The notes under the pieces are model-generated. The model was not told the origin of the DNA and searched no databases. It worked only from the letters and a program-made list of their open reading frames with translations. Shown here in pieces: positions 1 to 10,600 of a stretch of DNA of 64,000 nt. Position numbers and translations under genes: made by a program. Each line of letters begins with the position of its first letter. Position 1 is the stretch's first letter. The stretch is from Alectoria sarmentosa (Eukaryota > Ascomycota > Lecanoromycetes > Lecanorales > Parmeliaceae): contig WOGZ01000024.1 in assembly GCA_009733775.1 (NCBI GenBank), positions 1 through 64,000 on the forward strand, written 5' to 3'.

Positions 1-406
1 TACAGTACAAAAATGTATGGGGGGGAGGGCGACGAAAAATGCCAAGACATTCCAACTGGTTTTGAAAACGCTAAATGTTGCAGTTCTCCAATGCATCATC
101 TCTGCCTGGTGTCAAAGCCACCTTCCACTTCTGGCCATTCACCAGCCTTGGTCTTATGCATGATCACGGCTTCGCTCTTGCCTCCATAAAGATAGACTAA
201 TCTCTGAACTCTTCCGTGCAAAGGCGTCCCTGCAAGCGTTCTGGGAGTGAAACGAAGAAATGACGTGTGCTGTTTCCTTGACTAGCCCCACTCCATTCTG
301 TCCTCCCCAGCTTCGACATCAATAGATCTCTCGGTATTCTTTACATATCAAACGTCTAGCATTATTTCTGTCGCCTCTTCATGATTCCTAAGCTAATCCC
401 CTTGCA
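1..406 (+). promoter_or_regulatory. Upstream region of the gamma-glutamyltransferase-like gene
   Basis: No gene is visible here. It presumably holds the promoter and leader of the gene starting at 407. An ATG at 381 opens an out-of-frame frame that overlaps the chosen start, so the transcript must either begin after it or be scanned past it. No clear TATA box is seen. Confidence 0.4.
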
Positions 407-2285
407 ATGCCTCTCAATGCCTCTGCCATTTATCCATCCTCAGATCCCGAATTCATCTCCTTCCCTAGTCGTCGAAGCGTAGTCCACAGTGCAAATGGAA
501 TCGTTTCGTGTACCCAGCCGCTGGCTGCTCAAGCAGGCCAAAGAATACTAAGGGCAGGCGGGAATGCAGCAGATGCAGCCGTGGCCATGGCAGCTGCCTT
601 GAATATGACGGAGCCCGCTTCCACCGGGATTGGGGGTGATATGTTCTGTCTCTTTTACAACGCCAAAATTAAGAAGGTGGAATCTATGAATGGATCTGGC
701 CGGTCTTCTGGGAGCGGATCATTGGAACAAATGCGAAAGGATTTAGGGGTGAAGCCTGGAGAGCGTGGGACTATCCCTATGACAAACGTCCAAGCCGTTA
801 CTACTCCAGGTGCCGCAGCTGGATGGATAGACACGATTGAGAGATTCGGTAGTGGAAAGCTCAGCATGGAGGATATCCTGACACCTGCGATCGAGCTTGG
901 CGAAGAGGGTTTTCCAGTGGCAGAGCTGTCTTCTTTATTCGTGAGCAACGAACATCCTGAAGAGATGGATCATTGCTAATCATTGGTAGTGGCGCAAAAG
1001 CGAGAAACTCATCCGTCTCGCTTCCCCCAACTTTGGTGAAATGTTGAAAACGGACAACAAGGCACCAGACGGCAAACGAGCTCCGAGGCCAGGAGAACTG
1101 TTCTTCAATCCAACTCTCGCTAATACTTTCCGGCTTCTCGCCAAAAATGGCAAAGCTGGATTCTACGAGGGCCCAGTAGCCGAAGCTCTAGTCAAAGTCG
1201 TTCAGGACCTCGGAGGTCATCTAACTCTCGAAGATATGAAATACCACGCCCGGACAGGGACCGAGGAAACAAAACCAATCTCCTTGATATTCAATGGCCA
1301 AGATATCGGTGCCGTCCAGAGTAAAGGTCTCGATGGACAACCCAGCCAGACCGCCCCATCCCAGGGTGTAGAAGTATGGGAGCACCCACCTAATGGTCAA
1401 GGCATAGTTGCTTTGATGGCTCTTGGAATACTGGAAGAACTAGAGAAGACCGGGAAGATTCGTAAATTCGCGGAAAAGGAGCACAACTGTACCGAATACC
1501 TCCATGCGCTCATTGAAGCCCTCCGTATTGCCTTCGCAGACGCCGCCTGGTTCGTCACAGACCCCAACGTCGTCAAAGTCCCCACAGAAGAAATGATCTC
1601 AAAGCCCTACCTTGCTGAACGCGCCAAGCTTTTTGATCCCAAGAAAGTATCGGAGCATGTATCCCACGGCTCACCAGCCCATAATCACAGCGATACCGTC
1701 TATTTCGCCACTACTGACAAGGACGGCAATGGCTGCAGTTTCATCAATAGTAATTTTGGTGGCTTCGGCACTTGCATCATCCCGAAAGGCTGCGGCTTCA
1801 CCTTGCAAAACCGTGGCGCCGGGTTTTCATTAGAAGAAGGCCATCCTAACGTCTTCGCACCGAGGAAGAGGCCTTATCATACTATCATACCATCTATGAT
1901 CACCAATCCGGATGATGGTAGCTTGCACTCCGTTTTTGGCGTGATGGGTGGCTTTATGCAGCCGCAAGGACATGTTCAAGTCTTGTTGAACATGCTAGCG
2001 TTCAAGTACGAACCACAATCTGCGCTAGATGCGCCAAGATTCTGTATAGGAGCTGGTATGCCAGACCAGGGCAGTTTGCTGGAAACTATTTATCTTGAAG
2101 ACGGCATCAGCGAGAAGGTAAAGAAGGGCTTGACAGCATTGGGACACAATGTTGAAATGGTCAGAGGACATCAAAGGGGACTGTTTGGTAGGGGACAAGT
2201 AATCAGATGTCATATGGAAGATGGGCGGCATGTGTTCAGTGCTGGGAGTGATCCCAGAGGGGACGGGGCGGCATTTCCAGTATGA
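407..2285 (+). CDS. Gamma-glutamyltransferase family protein (Ntn hydrolase)
   Basis: Exons 407-940 and 990-2285 give 609 residues. The 49-nt intron (GTGAGC..TTGGTAG, branch GCTAAT) restores the frame and supplies [10 protein letters not shown], which the unspliced reading lacks. The family makes an autocatalytically cleaved enzyme that hydrolyses or transfers gamma-glutamyl groups, such as those of glutathione. The N-terminal signature [17 protein letters not shown] (about residues 46-62) is clear. The expected nucleophile is Thr414 in [14 protein letters not shown], where processing into two chains would occur. The downstream [16 protein letters not shown] block is also typical. No signal peptide is seen, so it resembles the bacterial YwrD-like cytosolic branch more than secreted fungal GGT. 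It converges on a glutathione S-transferase gene, but a shared role is only an inference. Confidence 0.93.
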
Positions 2286-2812
2286 TGAATCCGGCGGGGT
2301 AGGAAGGTTATTTATACCAGGCACAAGTTGTCAACAGAGCAATCTCGCCAAGAATGATCTTGAAAAGGAAAGATTCCAGACCACAACCATACTGGAGTCT
2401 CAAGGAGAAGCAATGTTGAAGGCACCAAAGGAGAAGGCGAGGTGCGTTGCCAGACAAATTGATGTTAATAACATACGGTCAATCTGAACGAAAATCAATA
2501 CGATCCTTGCCAAGTCGAACACTCATTAGACTTGTATTTCATCCTCTATGAACAGTCAATTGATTTTGGTTGGGGCCCGCAAAAGTGTACCCCCTTTTCT
2601 CACTGCTTGCCCGAGGCTTGGTAGCAGAAGACATGAGAAACTCAAGCTTTCTTCGATGTCTTGAGGTTTGCGGTAGCGAGTTTCTTACTTTGTAGACGAA
2701 TGTCTTGATGCGGGCAGCGAAATGCAGAACGTGGGAGGCTCGGTGAAAGGCAACTATCGCTAAAGACGTCCGCTTGACGACAAGATATTTATACAGGGGT
2801 CACGAAACATTG
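2286..2812. other. Convergent intergenic region
   Basis: This is the 3' flank between two genes that point at each other. It should contain both polyadenylation regions. I see no further gene or repeat. Confidence 0.5.
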
Positions 2813-3502
2813 CTATTTCAAAGGCTGGGCACTTTCGAGCACAGTCTTGACTGCATCGCGCAATGTCATCTTGCTGAGCCAGTCCTTTACATGCGAGAAA
2901 TTGTCCTCGTCGTACTCATCCTTTCCGAGCACCATACCGATGATTTTCTGCCATGAAATGAAGGCGATATCAGCATAGGAAAACTTGTTGCCCACGAGCC
3001 ATGGTCCGTCACTGCCAGCGCTGCCGCCGTGTTCCCGTTTCTGCTGAGCCAAATGTCCGTCCAAGACCCCCGACACCCGATTGACTTCTTTGACATAGCG
3101 CTCAATGGCACTGGGCACCTGCTCCGGGTGAAATTTCTTGAACCAGACCGACTGTCCATAGTACGGGGCTTGCCCCGTTGCCTGGAAATAGAGCCACTGT
3201 TTCGCATGATACGACTCTGGTGTTCCGGGGGCAAAACTCAATCGGTGTTTCGTGTCGTAGCGCTCGATCAGATACTCGACAATGGCACCGGACTCCCACA
3301 GGGTGATGTCGGTATTAGGGTCGTGGATGGCTGGTAAGCGACCGTTGGGGTTGATGGCGACGTACTCAGGCTTCTTGACATCCGACAACGGAACCGGGGT
3401 TACTTCGTACGGAAGGCCGAGTTCCTCGAGGAGGATGGCGACTTTGGGCGGATTGGGACCGCCTTGACCCCAGACTTTGATTGCTTTGATTTGTGATGAC
3501 AT
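2813..3502 (-). CDS. Glutathione S-transferase, Ure2/YfcG-like
   Basis: A single exon encodes 229 residues, full length for the family. The N-terminal thioredoxin-like domain has GPNPPKVAILLEELGLPYEV, then NPNGRLPAI with the cis-proline that contacts glutathione, then WESGAIVEYLIERYD, which carries the E-S pair binding the gamma-glutamyl group. The helical C-terminal domain follows, with WLVGNKFSYADIAFISW, the usual N-capping box region. Ure2-like fungal GSTs conjugate or reduce glutathione-linked substrates in the cytosol. The upstream region carries the ~30-bp repeated motif shared with the neighbouring Zn2Cys6 and SDR genes. Nothing is missing in the sequence. The exact substrate cannot be read from it. 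Confidence 0.93.
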   Translation of the reverse strand: MSSQIKAIKVWGQGGPNPPKVAILLEELGLPYEVTPVPLSDVKKPEYVAINPNGRLPAIHDPNTDITLWESGAIVEYLIERYDTKHRLSFAPGTPESYHAKQWLYFQATGQAPYYGQSVWFKKFHPEQVPSAIERYVKEVNRVSGVLDGHLAQQKREHGGSAGSDGPWLVGNKFSYADIAFISWQKIIGMVLGKDEYDEDNFSHVKDWLSKMTLRDAVKTVLESAQPLK

Positions 3503-3802
3503 TTTCTCTTCTTTCTGCTTTCGAAGTGAGGATGAGTGCCGAGGGTGAGCTTACTGGAATTAGGCAGGTGAAGGAAAAGTACTTTACTCAGGCGTGGAAA
3601 GAAGTGCAAATCTGTTGGGGATTGGAGAAGACAAAATACGATAAATGAAGCAGTCTTACATACCCTACATGTAGAGTTTCGATCTTGTCCTACAACATAC
3701 AACATATACACCCGTCATCTGGCCCAACAATTTCAAAACACTGGAGCAAAGACACTGCGTCTGGCATTTGTAAGTAAGTAAGTATGAATTACCAATCTCT
3801 TC

Positions 3803-3833
3803 CTCGCAAAGTTTCTCCCATGAGGGACTAGCG
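3803..3833 (+). repeat. Copy 1 of ~30-bp intergenic motif
   Basis: Reads CTCGCAAAGTTTCTCCC, then ATGAGGGACTAGCG. It shares the core GTTTCTCCC and the tail GGACTAGC with the copies at 3946, 4208 (inverted) and 5968. Confidence 0.6.
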
Positions 3834-3945
3834 ACTTTAAAAATTCATCATTCCATTTCGACCACAGCAGTGGTGGTGGAAGGCTCCGGTGGTGGAGAAA
3901 GATCTTAACGCCGGCACCGCCGGGCTTTGTCGACAGGTCGAGTTT

Positions 3946-3976
3946 CTCGCGAGGGTTTCTCTTGAATGGGACTAGC
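3946..3976 (+). repeat. Copy 2 of ~30-bp intergenic motif
   Basis: Reads CTCGCGAGGGTTTCTC, then TTGAATGGGACTAGC. It has the same order of CTCGC, GGTTTCTC and GGACTAGC blocks with matching spacing. Confidence 0.65.
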
Positions 3977-4207
3977 TCGATTTAATCCACTGCCTTAAGG
4001 TATCTAAAGTATGAGGTAAGGTAAGCTAAGTAAGGTAATCAATAGTGTGGAATTTTCAATAAATGAGGACGATGAAAGGAAAGCAAGGGAACAACATCAG
4101 CGCACACAATGGAAAAGGTTGACTCGCAGCGCCTCTCTTTGCTGCTAGTCACCGTTTAAACAAGTGACAGAAAATATTTTAACCGTCCACCCCCTCGACC
4201 TCAAAAA

Positions 4208-4236
4208 TTAGTCCCCATTGGGAGAAACCCTTCGAG
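4208..4236 (-). repeat. Copy 3 (inverted) of ~30-bp intergenic motif
   Basis: On the minus strand it reads CTCGAAGGGTTTCTCCC, then AATGGGGACTAA. It lies about 50 bp before the start codon of the zinc-cluster gene. Confidence 0.65.
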
Positions 4237-4283
4237 CAATCCAAGTCCAATTTCCTCCTCTCCTTCACGCTGTATACAAAGCC

Positions 4284-5858
4284 ATGCCATTTCCAAGCGC
4301 AGCATGCCAGACATGCAAGATCCGACGAATCAAGGCAAGCACTTCAATCATTACCTTTTCCACCCACCCCTCAGCTGGGCGGTAGCTGATCCGCCGCTTT
4401 ATCTTGTAGTGTGATGAGACCAAACCAACATGTCAAAGATGCGCCAAGTCCCGGCGAATCTGCCTCGGGACCAGTGCTGCGAAACAACCTTGCTTCTCCA
4501 TTCACCTCGAGAATCGTTACGCAAGTGGGGAGACTAAGAGACCGAGAGGACCTCGATCAAGCTTGACTCTGCTGCGTCCACATTTCGATCTGCAAACACG
4601 AGCTCTTGCATACTATCTACAATACCATTTACACACACTGACAGACGTACCCAATGTTACTAAAGGCCTGGCTGAATGCGTATCCGTGTGGAATGTTTCT
4701 GGAAGGACATGTCCAATGGTCGATCTTGCTCTCTCTTCCATGGCTCTTTTCGTCTACTCAAAAGCTCAAAAATTTCCACCCGCCGCCACAGAAGCTTCTT
4801 CAAAATATGACCGCCTTCTGCGGCTTGCCCAAGAGCGCATTTCGCAAGTGGGAGTCCCAACCTTGGATGAACGAAACATTGACGCCTGCTTGCTTGCGGT
4901 TCTTCTCATGGGTCGGTACGAGGGCGCAACGTACCGTCCTGGTGATCTCAATTCAAGAGACTCATTCACGTCGCTGCAGAGCTGGTCTCATCATGATGGG
5001 GCAATGGCAATTTTGAAGGTTTGGAACGACAACCTGAGTCACAATCCTGCAACCTATATCATGAAGCAAATCAGAAGGGGATTGATCAAGTCTTTTCTTC
5101 TGAGAAATCTTCCGTTACCAAACTGGATGCTGAACGGGGATCGTTTCGGCGAGCGTGACCTTGAGCTTGACTATGATTGTATCATTGTTCGAATAGTCAA
5201 TCTACACTACACCTCTGCGAGCCTTCAGCAGAAGAACGGTTTGCAGATTGTAAAAGCCGAGGAGCTGAAGAACGAGGCGCGGGAGCTCGATGAGGCGTTG
5301 CAAGACTGGGCAGCCCATTTTCCCAGTGCATGGTCCTACCAGCGACACATTCTTACAGAACCTGATCCCAATCCCAGGAGACATTTATATTCTTCAGTTG
5401 TCTACAGCTATTCAAGACATGGATACGCCGCGGTCTGGAGCCTGTATTTCGCCACGAGAATGCTCATCAACAGTACACGTTTGAGGGTTCTTGGCGCGAG
5501 TCGTCCGAACCCATTGGTTGACTTCACTTACGAACAGCAGCGGCTAGAGTGTAATACCCAATTGAAAGCCATGGCTGATAGCCTCGCATCCACAATCCCT
5601 TTTTGTCTTGAAAGGTTCAAGGTAGTAGAGTATCCCAACTCACCAATCCGCCAAACTTCAATCATGCTCAACACAAATGAGGAGATTAAGCCTTCTCTAG
5701 CCAGCTTAGTAGTATGGCCATTGACCATTGCTTCGAGCCTTGAAGGATTAGAGGTCAGGCAGCAGATGTGGTTCAGATCTGAGCTTGCAAGACTTGGGAG
5801 AATGACAGGCGCCGGCATTCTTGAATGCGCGGAGACTGGTCAATGGGCCATACTGTGA
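4284..5858 (+). CDS. Zn2Cys6 fungal transcription factor
   Basis: Exons 4284-4334 and 4410-5858 encode 499 residues. The first 51 nt end inside the zinc cluster. Joining them to the second exon gives the perfect pattern C-x2-C-x6-C-x6-C-x2-C-x6-C (CQTC..CDETKPTCQRC..C, residues 8-34). The intron begins GC rather than GT (AAG|GCAAGC) and ends TTGTAG, so it is a GC-AG intron. After a basic linker (TKRPRGPRSS) comes a long alpha-helical region typical of the fungal-specific middle domain, with no further intron. The protein should be a nuclear DNA-binding regulator that recognises CGG triplets. The family is sure but its targets are unknown. An SDR gene follows 485 bp downstream on the same strand and a GST gene lies upstream in the opposite direction. 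Confidence 0.9.
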
Positions 5859-5967
5859 CAAAGGAGTAGCTGAATCGTTAATACGCGGTGTGAAAAAGCG
5901 GCACCGTCGGAAGAGAATGTCCCGAAATTTCGGGGCAGGTTTTGAGTCGGACTTCAATCCCAGATCT

Positions 5968-5997
5968 CTCGCAGGGTTTCTCCCGAGATGGACTAGC
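5968..5997 (+). repeat. Copy 4 of ~30-bp intergenic motif
   Basis: Reads CTCGCAGGGTTTCTCCC, then GAGATGGACTAGC. It is the best match to the consensus. Confidence 0.65.
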
Positions 5998-6165
5998 TTC
6001 TTTTTGCAAGACCTTGGAGCTTGACCGCTCTCTTCCATGAACGAAGTGACTCTGACGATGCCAGCCCATGTGTCCGAGAAAAGTTCTGGAACATATGTCG
6101 GTGGGCACAGAGTTTAAACCCGAGCTCCATCGCACAGGTTGGTAAGGCTCCAATATGATGACGAT

Positions 6166-6195
6166 CTCGCATGTGTTTCTCCCAAAATGGAACGA
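6166..6195 (+). repeat. Copy 5 (partial) of ~30-bp intergenic motif
   Basis: Reads CTCGCATGTGTTTCTCCC, then AAAATGGAACGA. The left half and core are kept, while the GGACTAGC tail is degraded. Confidence 0.45.
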
Positions 6196-6343
6196 TGGCT
6201 TCAGTGCTTTCAATTGCTATCCGTAGTGAACAAGTCTTGACTCGTCTATAAAGTCTGCTTCACAGCCATCCGGATGGCTACCTCAATCGAATCAAGAAAA
6301 GTGAGCGTTTTTCCAAAGCCTCAAACCCCTGGCATCTCGACAA

Positions 6344-7155
6344 ATGTCTTCAACAATCGTCCTCATTACTGGTAAGAAAATGAGATTTTTCATCTGCAAC
6401 CTGATCATTTGCTGATTGATCGCATAGGGGCTAATTCGGGAGTGGGCTTGGCCACAGCGAAAGCGATAGCGAGCGCATCGGAGGAGTTTCATGTCATCAT
6501 GGCCGGCCGCTCTTTGGAGAAAGTCAAAGCCGCAATGTCAGAAATTGAGACGACTGGCGTCAAAGGCTCCCTGTCGACTGTACAGCTGGACGTTACCGAT
6601 GAGGAATCGATCAGACAGGCCACGAAATCTGTCCAGGAAAAACATGGAAGACTCGATGTGCTGGTCAACAATGCGGCGGTTGGCAGCATGGATCCAGATA
6701 TCAAGACTCGTTTGCAACTATCTATGGACACTAACGTTATTGGACCTGCCGTTGTTGCTGCAGCTTTCAGACCATTGTTATTCAAAGCTCAAAAGCCTTA
6801 CTCTATCTACGTGAGCAGTGGTGTCGGGTCGCTGACCAAGGCTGCCACCAAGCCGACTTCACTGTCTTATCGCCGTCTTCCAGGCGAAGAAGCATACCGA
6901 GCAAGCAAAGCCGCCCTTAACATGATCGCAGTCCTGGAGGCGATGGAGTTCGGTTCGAAAGGCTTGAAGGTCTTCGCCATGTGTCCGGGGTTCGTGGTAT
7001 CAAATCTTCGGGGCACGGACGACAAGGCTAGGAGTGGGTGGGGGAATGCTGGAGACCCACTGGTCTCGGGAAAGACAGTTCTGAGCATTATTCAGGGAGA
7101 ACGCGACGCAGATGCAGGCAAATTTGTTCATAAGGATGGTGTCTATCCTTGGTGA
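6344..7155 (+). CDS. Short-chain dehydrogenase/reductase (SDR)
   Basis: Exons 6344-6371 and 6428-7155 encode 251 residues. The 56-nt intron (GTAAGA..CGCATAG) splits the cofactor-binding glycine motif, which becomes TGANSGVG at residues 9-16 after splicing. Other classical SDR features are the NNAA motif after LDVLV, the catalytic serine in YVSSGVG (about residues 139-140), and the catalytic YRASK with Tyr166 and Lys170. The chain would bind NAD(H) or NADP(H) and act on a small alcohol or carbonyl in the cytosol. The substrate is unknown. The C-terminal CPGFVVSNLRG segment fits carbonyl-reductase-like SDRs. The gene follows a Zn2Cys6 regulator and shares its upstream motif, which suggests but does not prove co-regulation. 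Confidence 0.92.
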
Positions 7156-7997
7156 AGACGATTTGAATCATGCTCGTTTGCAGATAGTTGCCGAACGCCT
7201 AGATCACAACATGGTGGACTTCCGACTTCCCAACTTCTCACCTTTTGCAAATTGATCGAAATTCTGTACTGATCTCGTGCATGTCTCGAAAGCAAAGAAA
7301 GTCGGCGGGTGATTTCTCTCATTCGTTAAAGCTCATGTACGAGACTCCCAAGAACTTCCTTTTCCGCCCAGATTATTGAAATTGCCTTTGCCATAATGAG
7401 ATGCTTGAATATATCTAGAGCAGCCAAAGAAAAGATGGGCGACGAGTAACAAATATTAGATACGAGACTCCGATCTTCTGTCATCTCTCCAGGAAGCGTG
7501 CAAGGTCACAGATAGCTGGGTCGAATAGGCGGCGCGTGGAGGGCTGTGACTGAATCTTCTCGAAGACGTTCGTGCTGCAATATTTTATGGTGTTCATGTG
7601 TATCAATCAGATTGTGAATCTAAAATTCGAGATGACTGAAGGACGGACCTGAGTCTTGCATTCGACAGCCTTGCGGCCGAAGACGTGGGAATCGATGGGA
7701 TGTCAGTCTGTTAAGAACTCATATGATATTGAATCCGGATCTCCCGTAAGGTTTCTCCTCTCACATATTTGTAGAGTAGCGCTACGAATATACAAATTTG
7801 CAGGCAGGGATAGGCTGTGGATCGACCCTCATTAGGCGACAGACACGCTTCGCGTCTACCAAACGTCGGTGCTAAATACTCAGTACGCATAAATTAACAC
7901 CTCCGCTGATTGCGAATCGGGATGTTTACCAGTAGCATTCCTGAGCATCTACCCACCTCATCAATTGCTGGCCTGAGGCCGGTGTATCCCCGCGATC
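7156..7997. other. Intergenic region upstream of ARP1
   Basis: No coding region is recognised. A weak copy of the ~30-bp motif (GTAAGGTTTCTCC) sits at 7741-7760. The region should contain the ARP1 promoter. Confidence 0.4.
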
Positions 7998-9328
7998 ATG
8001 ACAGAGACGCTCCACAACGCGCCTATAGTGCTCGATAACGGCAGTGGGACAATACGAGCTGGCTTCGCTGGCGAGGACCTTCCAAAATGCTACTTCCCAT
8101 CGTTCGTTGGTAGGCCAAAACATTTGAGGGTGTTGGCTGGGGCTCTAGAAGGGGAAGTGTTTATTGGGAAAAGAGCGGAAGAGCTTAGAGGTTTATTGAA
8201 GATACGATATCCTTTAGAGCATGGCATTGTCACAGACTGGGATAATATGGAGAGAATATGGCAATTCGTGTATCAGGAAGAGTTGAAGACGCTGAGTGAA
8301 GAGGTACGCCGCCCACGGTATCTCCTATGCACTTGACACCATCAATTGGCACAAACGCACGGCTGACCTGGAATTTGTGTTACAATAGCATCCAGTCCTT
8401 CTGACAGAGCCACCCCTCAATCCGCGAGCGAACCGGGACACCGCTGCCCAGATTCTCTTCGAAACCTTCAATGTCCCTGCTCTCTATACTTCTATCCAAG
8501 CCGTCCTCTCCCTCTACGCCTCTGGTCGCACAACAGGCATAGTCCTTGACGCAGGCGATGGCGTCTCACACGCAGTACCTGTCTACGAAGGCTTCGCGAT
8601 GCCAAGCAGTATACGACGTATCGATGTTGCTGGGAGGGATGTGACGGAATACATGCAATTACTATTTAGGAAGAGTGGCTATGTGTTTCACACAAGTGCG
8701 GAGAAGGAGATTGTGAGAAATATCAAGGAGAAGCATTCATATGTGGCGTTGGATACGAAGAAGGAGGAGAAGGAATGGATGCAGCATGCGGGGAGGCCTG
8801 ATAGTAAGGTCGTGGAGTATACGCTACCTGATGGGCATAAGATGAAGGTTGGTCTTTCGCATGCGGTTTTGAGAGTCACGATGTTAAGCTTGAGTAGATC
8901 GGTTCGGAGAGATATCGTGCGCCTGAGATCCTGTTCGACCCTGAGATCATCGGACTTGAATACCCAGGGATACACCAGATCGTTGTCGATGCAATCAACA
9001 GGACGGACATGGACCTTCGAAAATCTCTATTCGGCAACATTGTGCTATCAGGGGGGTCTACTCTCACTAAGGGGTTTGGAGACCGTTTACTGCATGAGGT
9101 GCAGAGGTTAGCAGTCAAGGACATGAGAATCAAGATCTTTGCTCCTCCAGAAAGGAAGTACAGTACTTGGATTGGAGGCAGTATCCTCGCTGGGTTGAGT
9201 ACTTTCCGAAAGGTTTGTCATTCAGTCCTGGTTAATGGGATTCCCGTGCTAATGTATACCCGTAGATGTGGGTCAATATCGATGATTGGCATGAGGATCC
9301 TGAGATCATTCATACGAGATTCAACTAG
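7998..9328 (+). CDS. ARP1: Actin-related protein 1 (centractin), dynactin subunit
   Basis: Four exons (7998-8303, 8389-8847, 8898-9212, 9266-9328) encode 380 residues, the usual length of ARP1. The actin-fold phosphate loops are visible: [16 protein letters not shown] at the start, [17 protein letters not shown] in the middle, and the adenosine motif [29 protein letters not shown] and the C-terminal [13 protein letters not shown] fit centractin better than conventional actin, as does the [20 protein letters not shown] insertion. ARP1 forms the short filament of dynactin, which supports dynein-driven nuclear and organelle movement along microtubules. In Neurospora the orthologue is ro-4. Introns of 85, 50 and 53 nt were placed by frame and by splice signals. 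The last coding exon is only 63 nt. Confidence 0.94.
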
Positions 9329-10600
9329 AGAGCTAAAAGCCTTTGGACTGCCAGGCTATGGTTCCTCTACCGCAACGGGCAGCCCTGGAGTACAAATCGT
9401 CACGAAAGTGGACTGAAAGGTCGATTCTCTATGCCTAGAGGTCGGCCCTACTTCTGATCACGATTGCACGAGGGAACACTGGCGGAGCGACGTCAAGAAA
9501 TCCAGCCCTTGAGTTCCAGACCGCTCACCAGGCTTCTCATTTTGCTCTTGATCGTTACCCCAGGTTTCGGGAGGCCGTACTCTTAGAATGTGGGGGAATG
9601 CACCACCATACGAGCGCCAAGATAGGGGCAGATCAATTCAAGTTGGTGTGGAGACTGGTAACATGGCGAATGGATTCGAGAGGTGCTATAAGCATGGAGA
9701 CATGGAGAGAATGAAACATGCGGCTGGATGGATTCACATTCTAATACAGCCTTCACCGCTGTCAAGACCATCCGAGAAATGCAGGCTGCTTCGACCTAGA
9801 AGAGTCATTCGGCATCCAGTGGAATGGTCACGTTCCTCCAGCTGAACTAGAGGCAGGATGGTGGAATCCGCTCTTGAATTCCCATTACCCCCATAGTACC
9901 CAAAGATTACCCTCACAAAACTACCCCTCACAAAGCCAAGGAGCATCAAAGCGTAAGCAAATTGTCACTGTGAAGCTAACAACGTGCGCCCAGAGTCCCA
10001 AAGCCTAAATCATTACTGGATGATTCTTACGCACATCGTGCATGTGGGTTTCTAATTACGTTTTGCCTTTATTCTCCGCTTCAAAAGCAGCGAGTGAAAA
10101 CACTCCTATGCGCGGTGGCTGTTCGCGGAGTGTGCGCCGACTCCTTAGAAGATTGGTGGAAGTTTCTCGAATTCTCGACGCCGCTTTGTCGGAACTTTCG
10201 CCTTACTTACCTCATCGCTTGCCGTTAACTGCAAGGCGCCCGAGGCCTTCGGTTGGCAGCGGTCACGCACGGCTGAGAAATCCAATTGGTTTCCTATATG
10301 CTTTCCAATTAACGGTCTAGTATTTTCATTTAACGGCATGGTACAGTGGAAAAGCTGAAGAAGCTTCCAGCATGTCATCATTTCCCAGGCGGTGGTTCCG
10401 ATGGGGAAGAGGGATATATAAAAGTCGATGGCGGCTGTTTTCTGATTGAGCATTCAACTAAGACATCCACATCAATCTAATAACCAACCAAATCATCATA
10501 CACATCAAAGACATCTACCAATCTCTTCGACACTCAATCGAATACTATAAGCCACACATCACACAAACATCCACCCATCTCCTACACCACAACCACATCC
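9329..10600. other. Intergenic region
   Basis: About 1.27 kb. Several short open frames occur on both strands, but none has a recognisable domain or spliced continuation. The right end holds the promoter of the PAR32-like gene. Confidence 0.4.
10415..10423 (+). promoter_or_regulatory. Probable TATA box
   Basis: TATATAAAA lies about 185 bp before the first ATG at 10601, followed by a CA-rich, CT-rich leader. This is a good match to a strong, regulated fungal promoter. Confidence 0.55.

Larger units (their letters stand above)
3503..4283. promoter_or_regulatory. Divergent promoter region between GST and Zn2Cys6 gene
   Basis: About 780 bp without a gene. It holds three copies of a ~30-bp motif (3803-3833 and 3946-3976 on the plus strand, 4208-4236 inverted) and a stretch of AGGTAAG-like repeats near 4005-4040. 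A GC-rich box, CCGGCACCGCCGG, near 3911 resembles the inverted CGG triplets bound by zinc-cluster factors. That resemblance is an inference. Confidence 0.5.
5859..6343 (+). promoter_or_regulatory. Intergenic region upstream of the SDR gene
   Basis: No gene is seen. It holds two copies of the ~30-bp motif (5968-5997 and 6166-6195, the second weaker). A CGGCACCGTCGG box near 5899 echoes the box upstream of copy 2. Confidence 0.45.
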
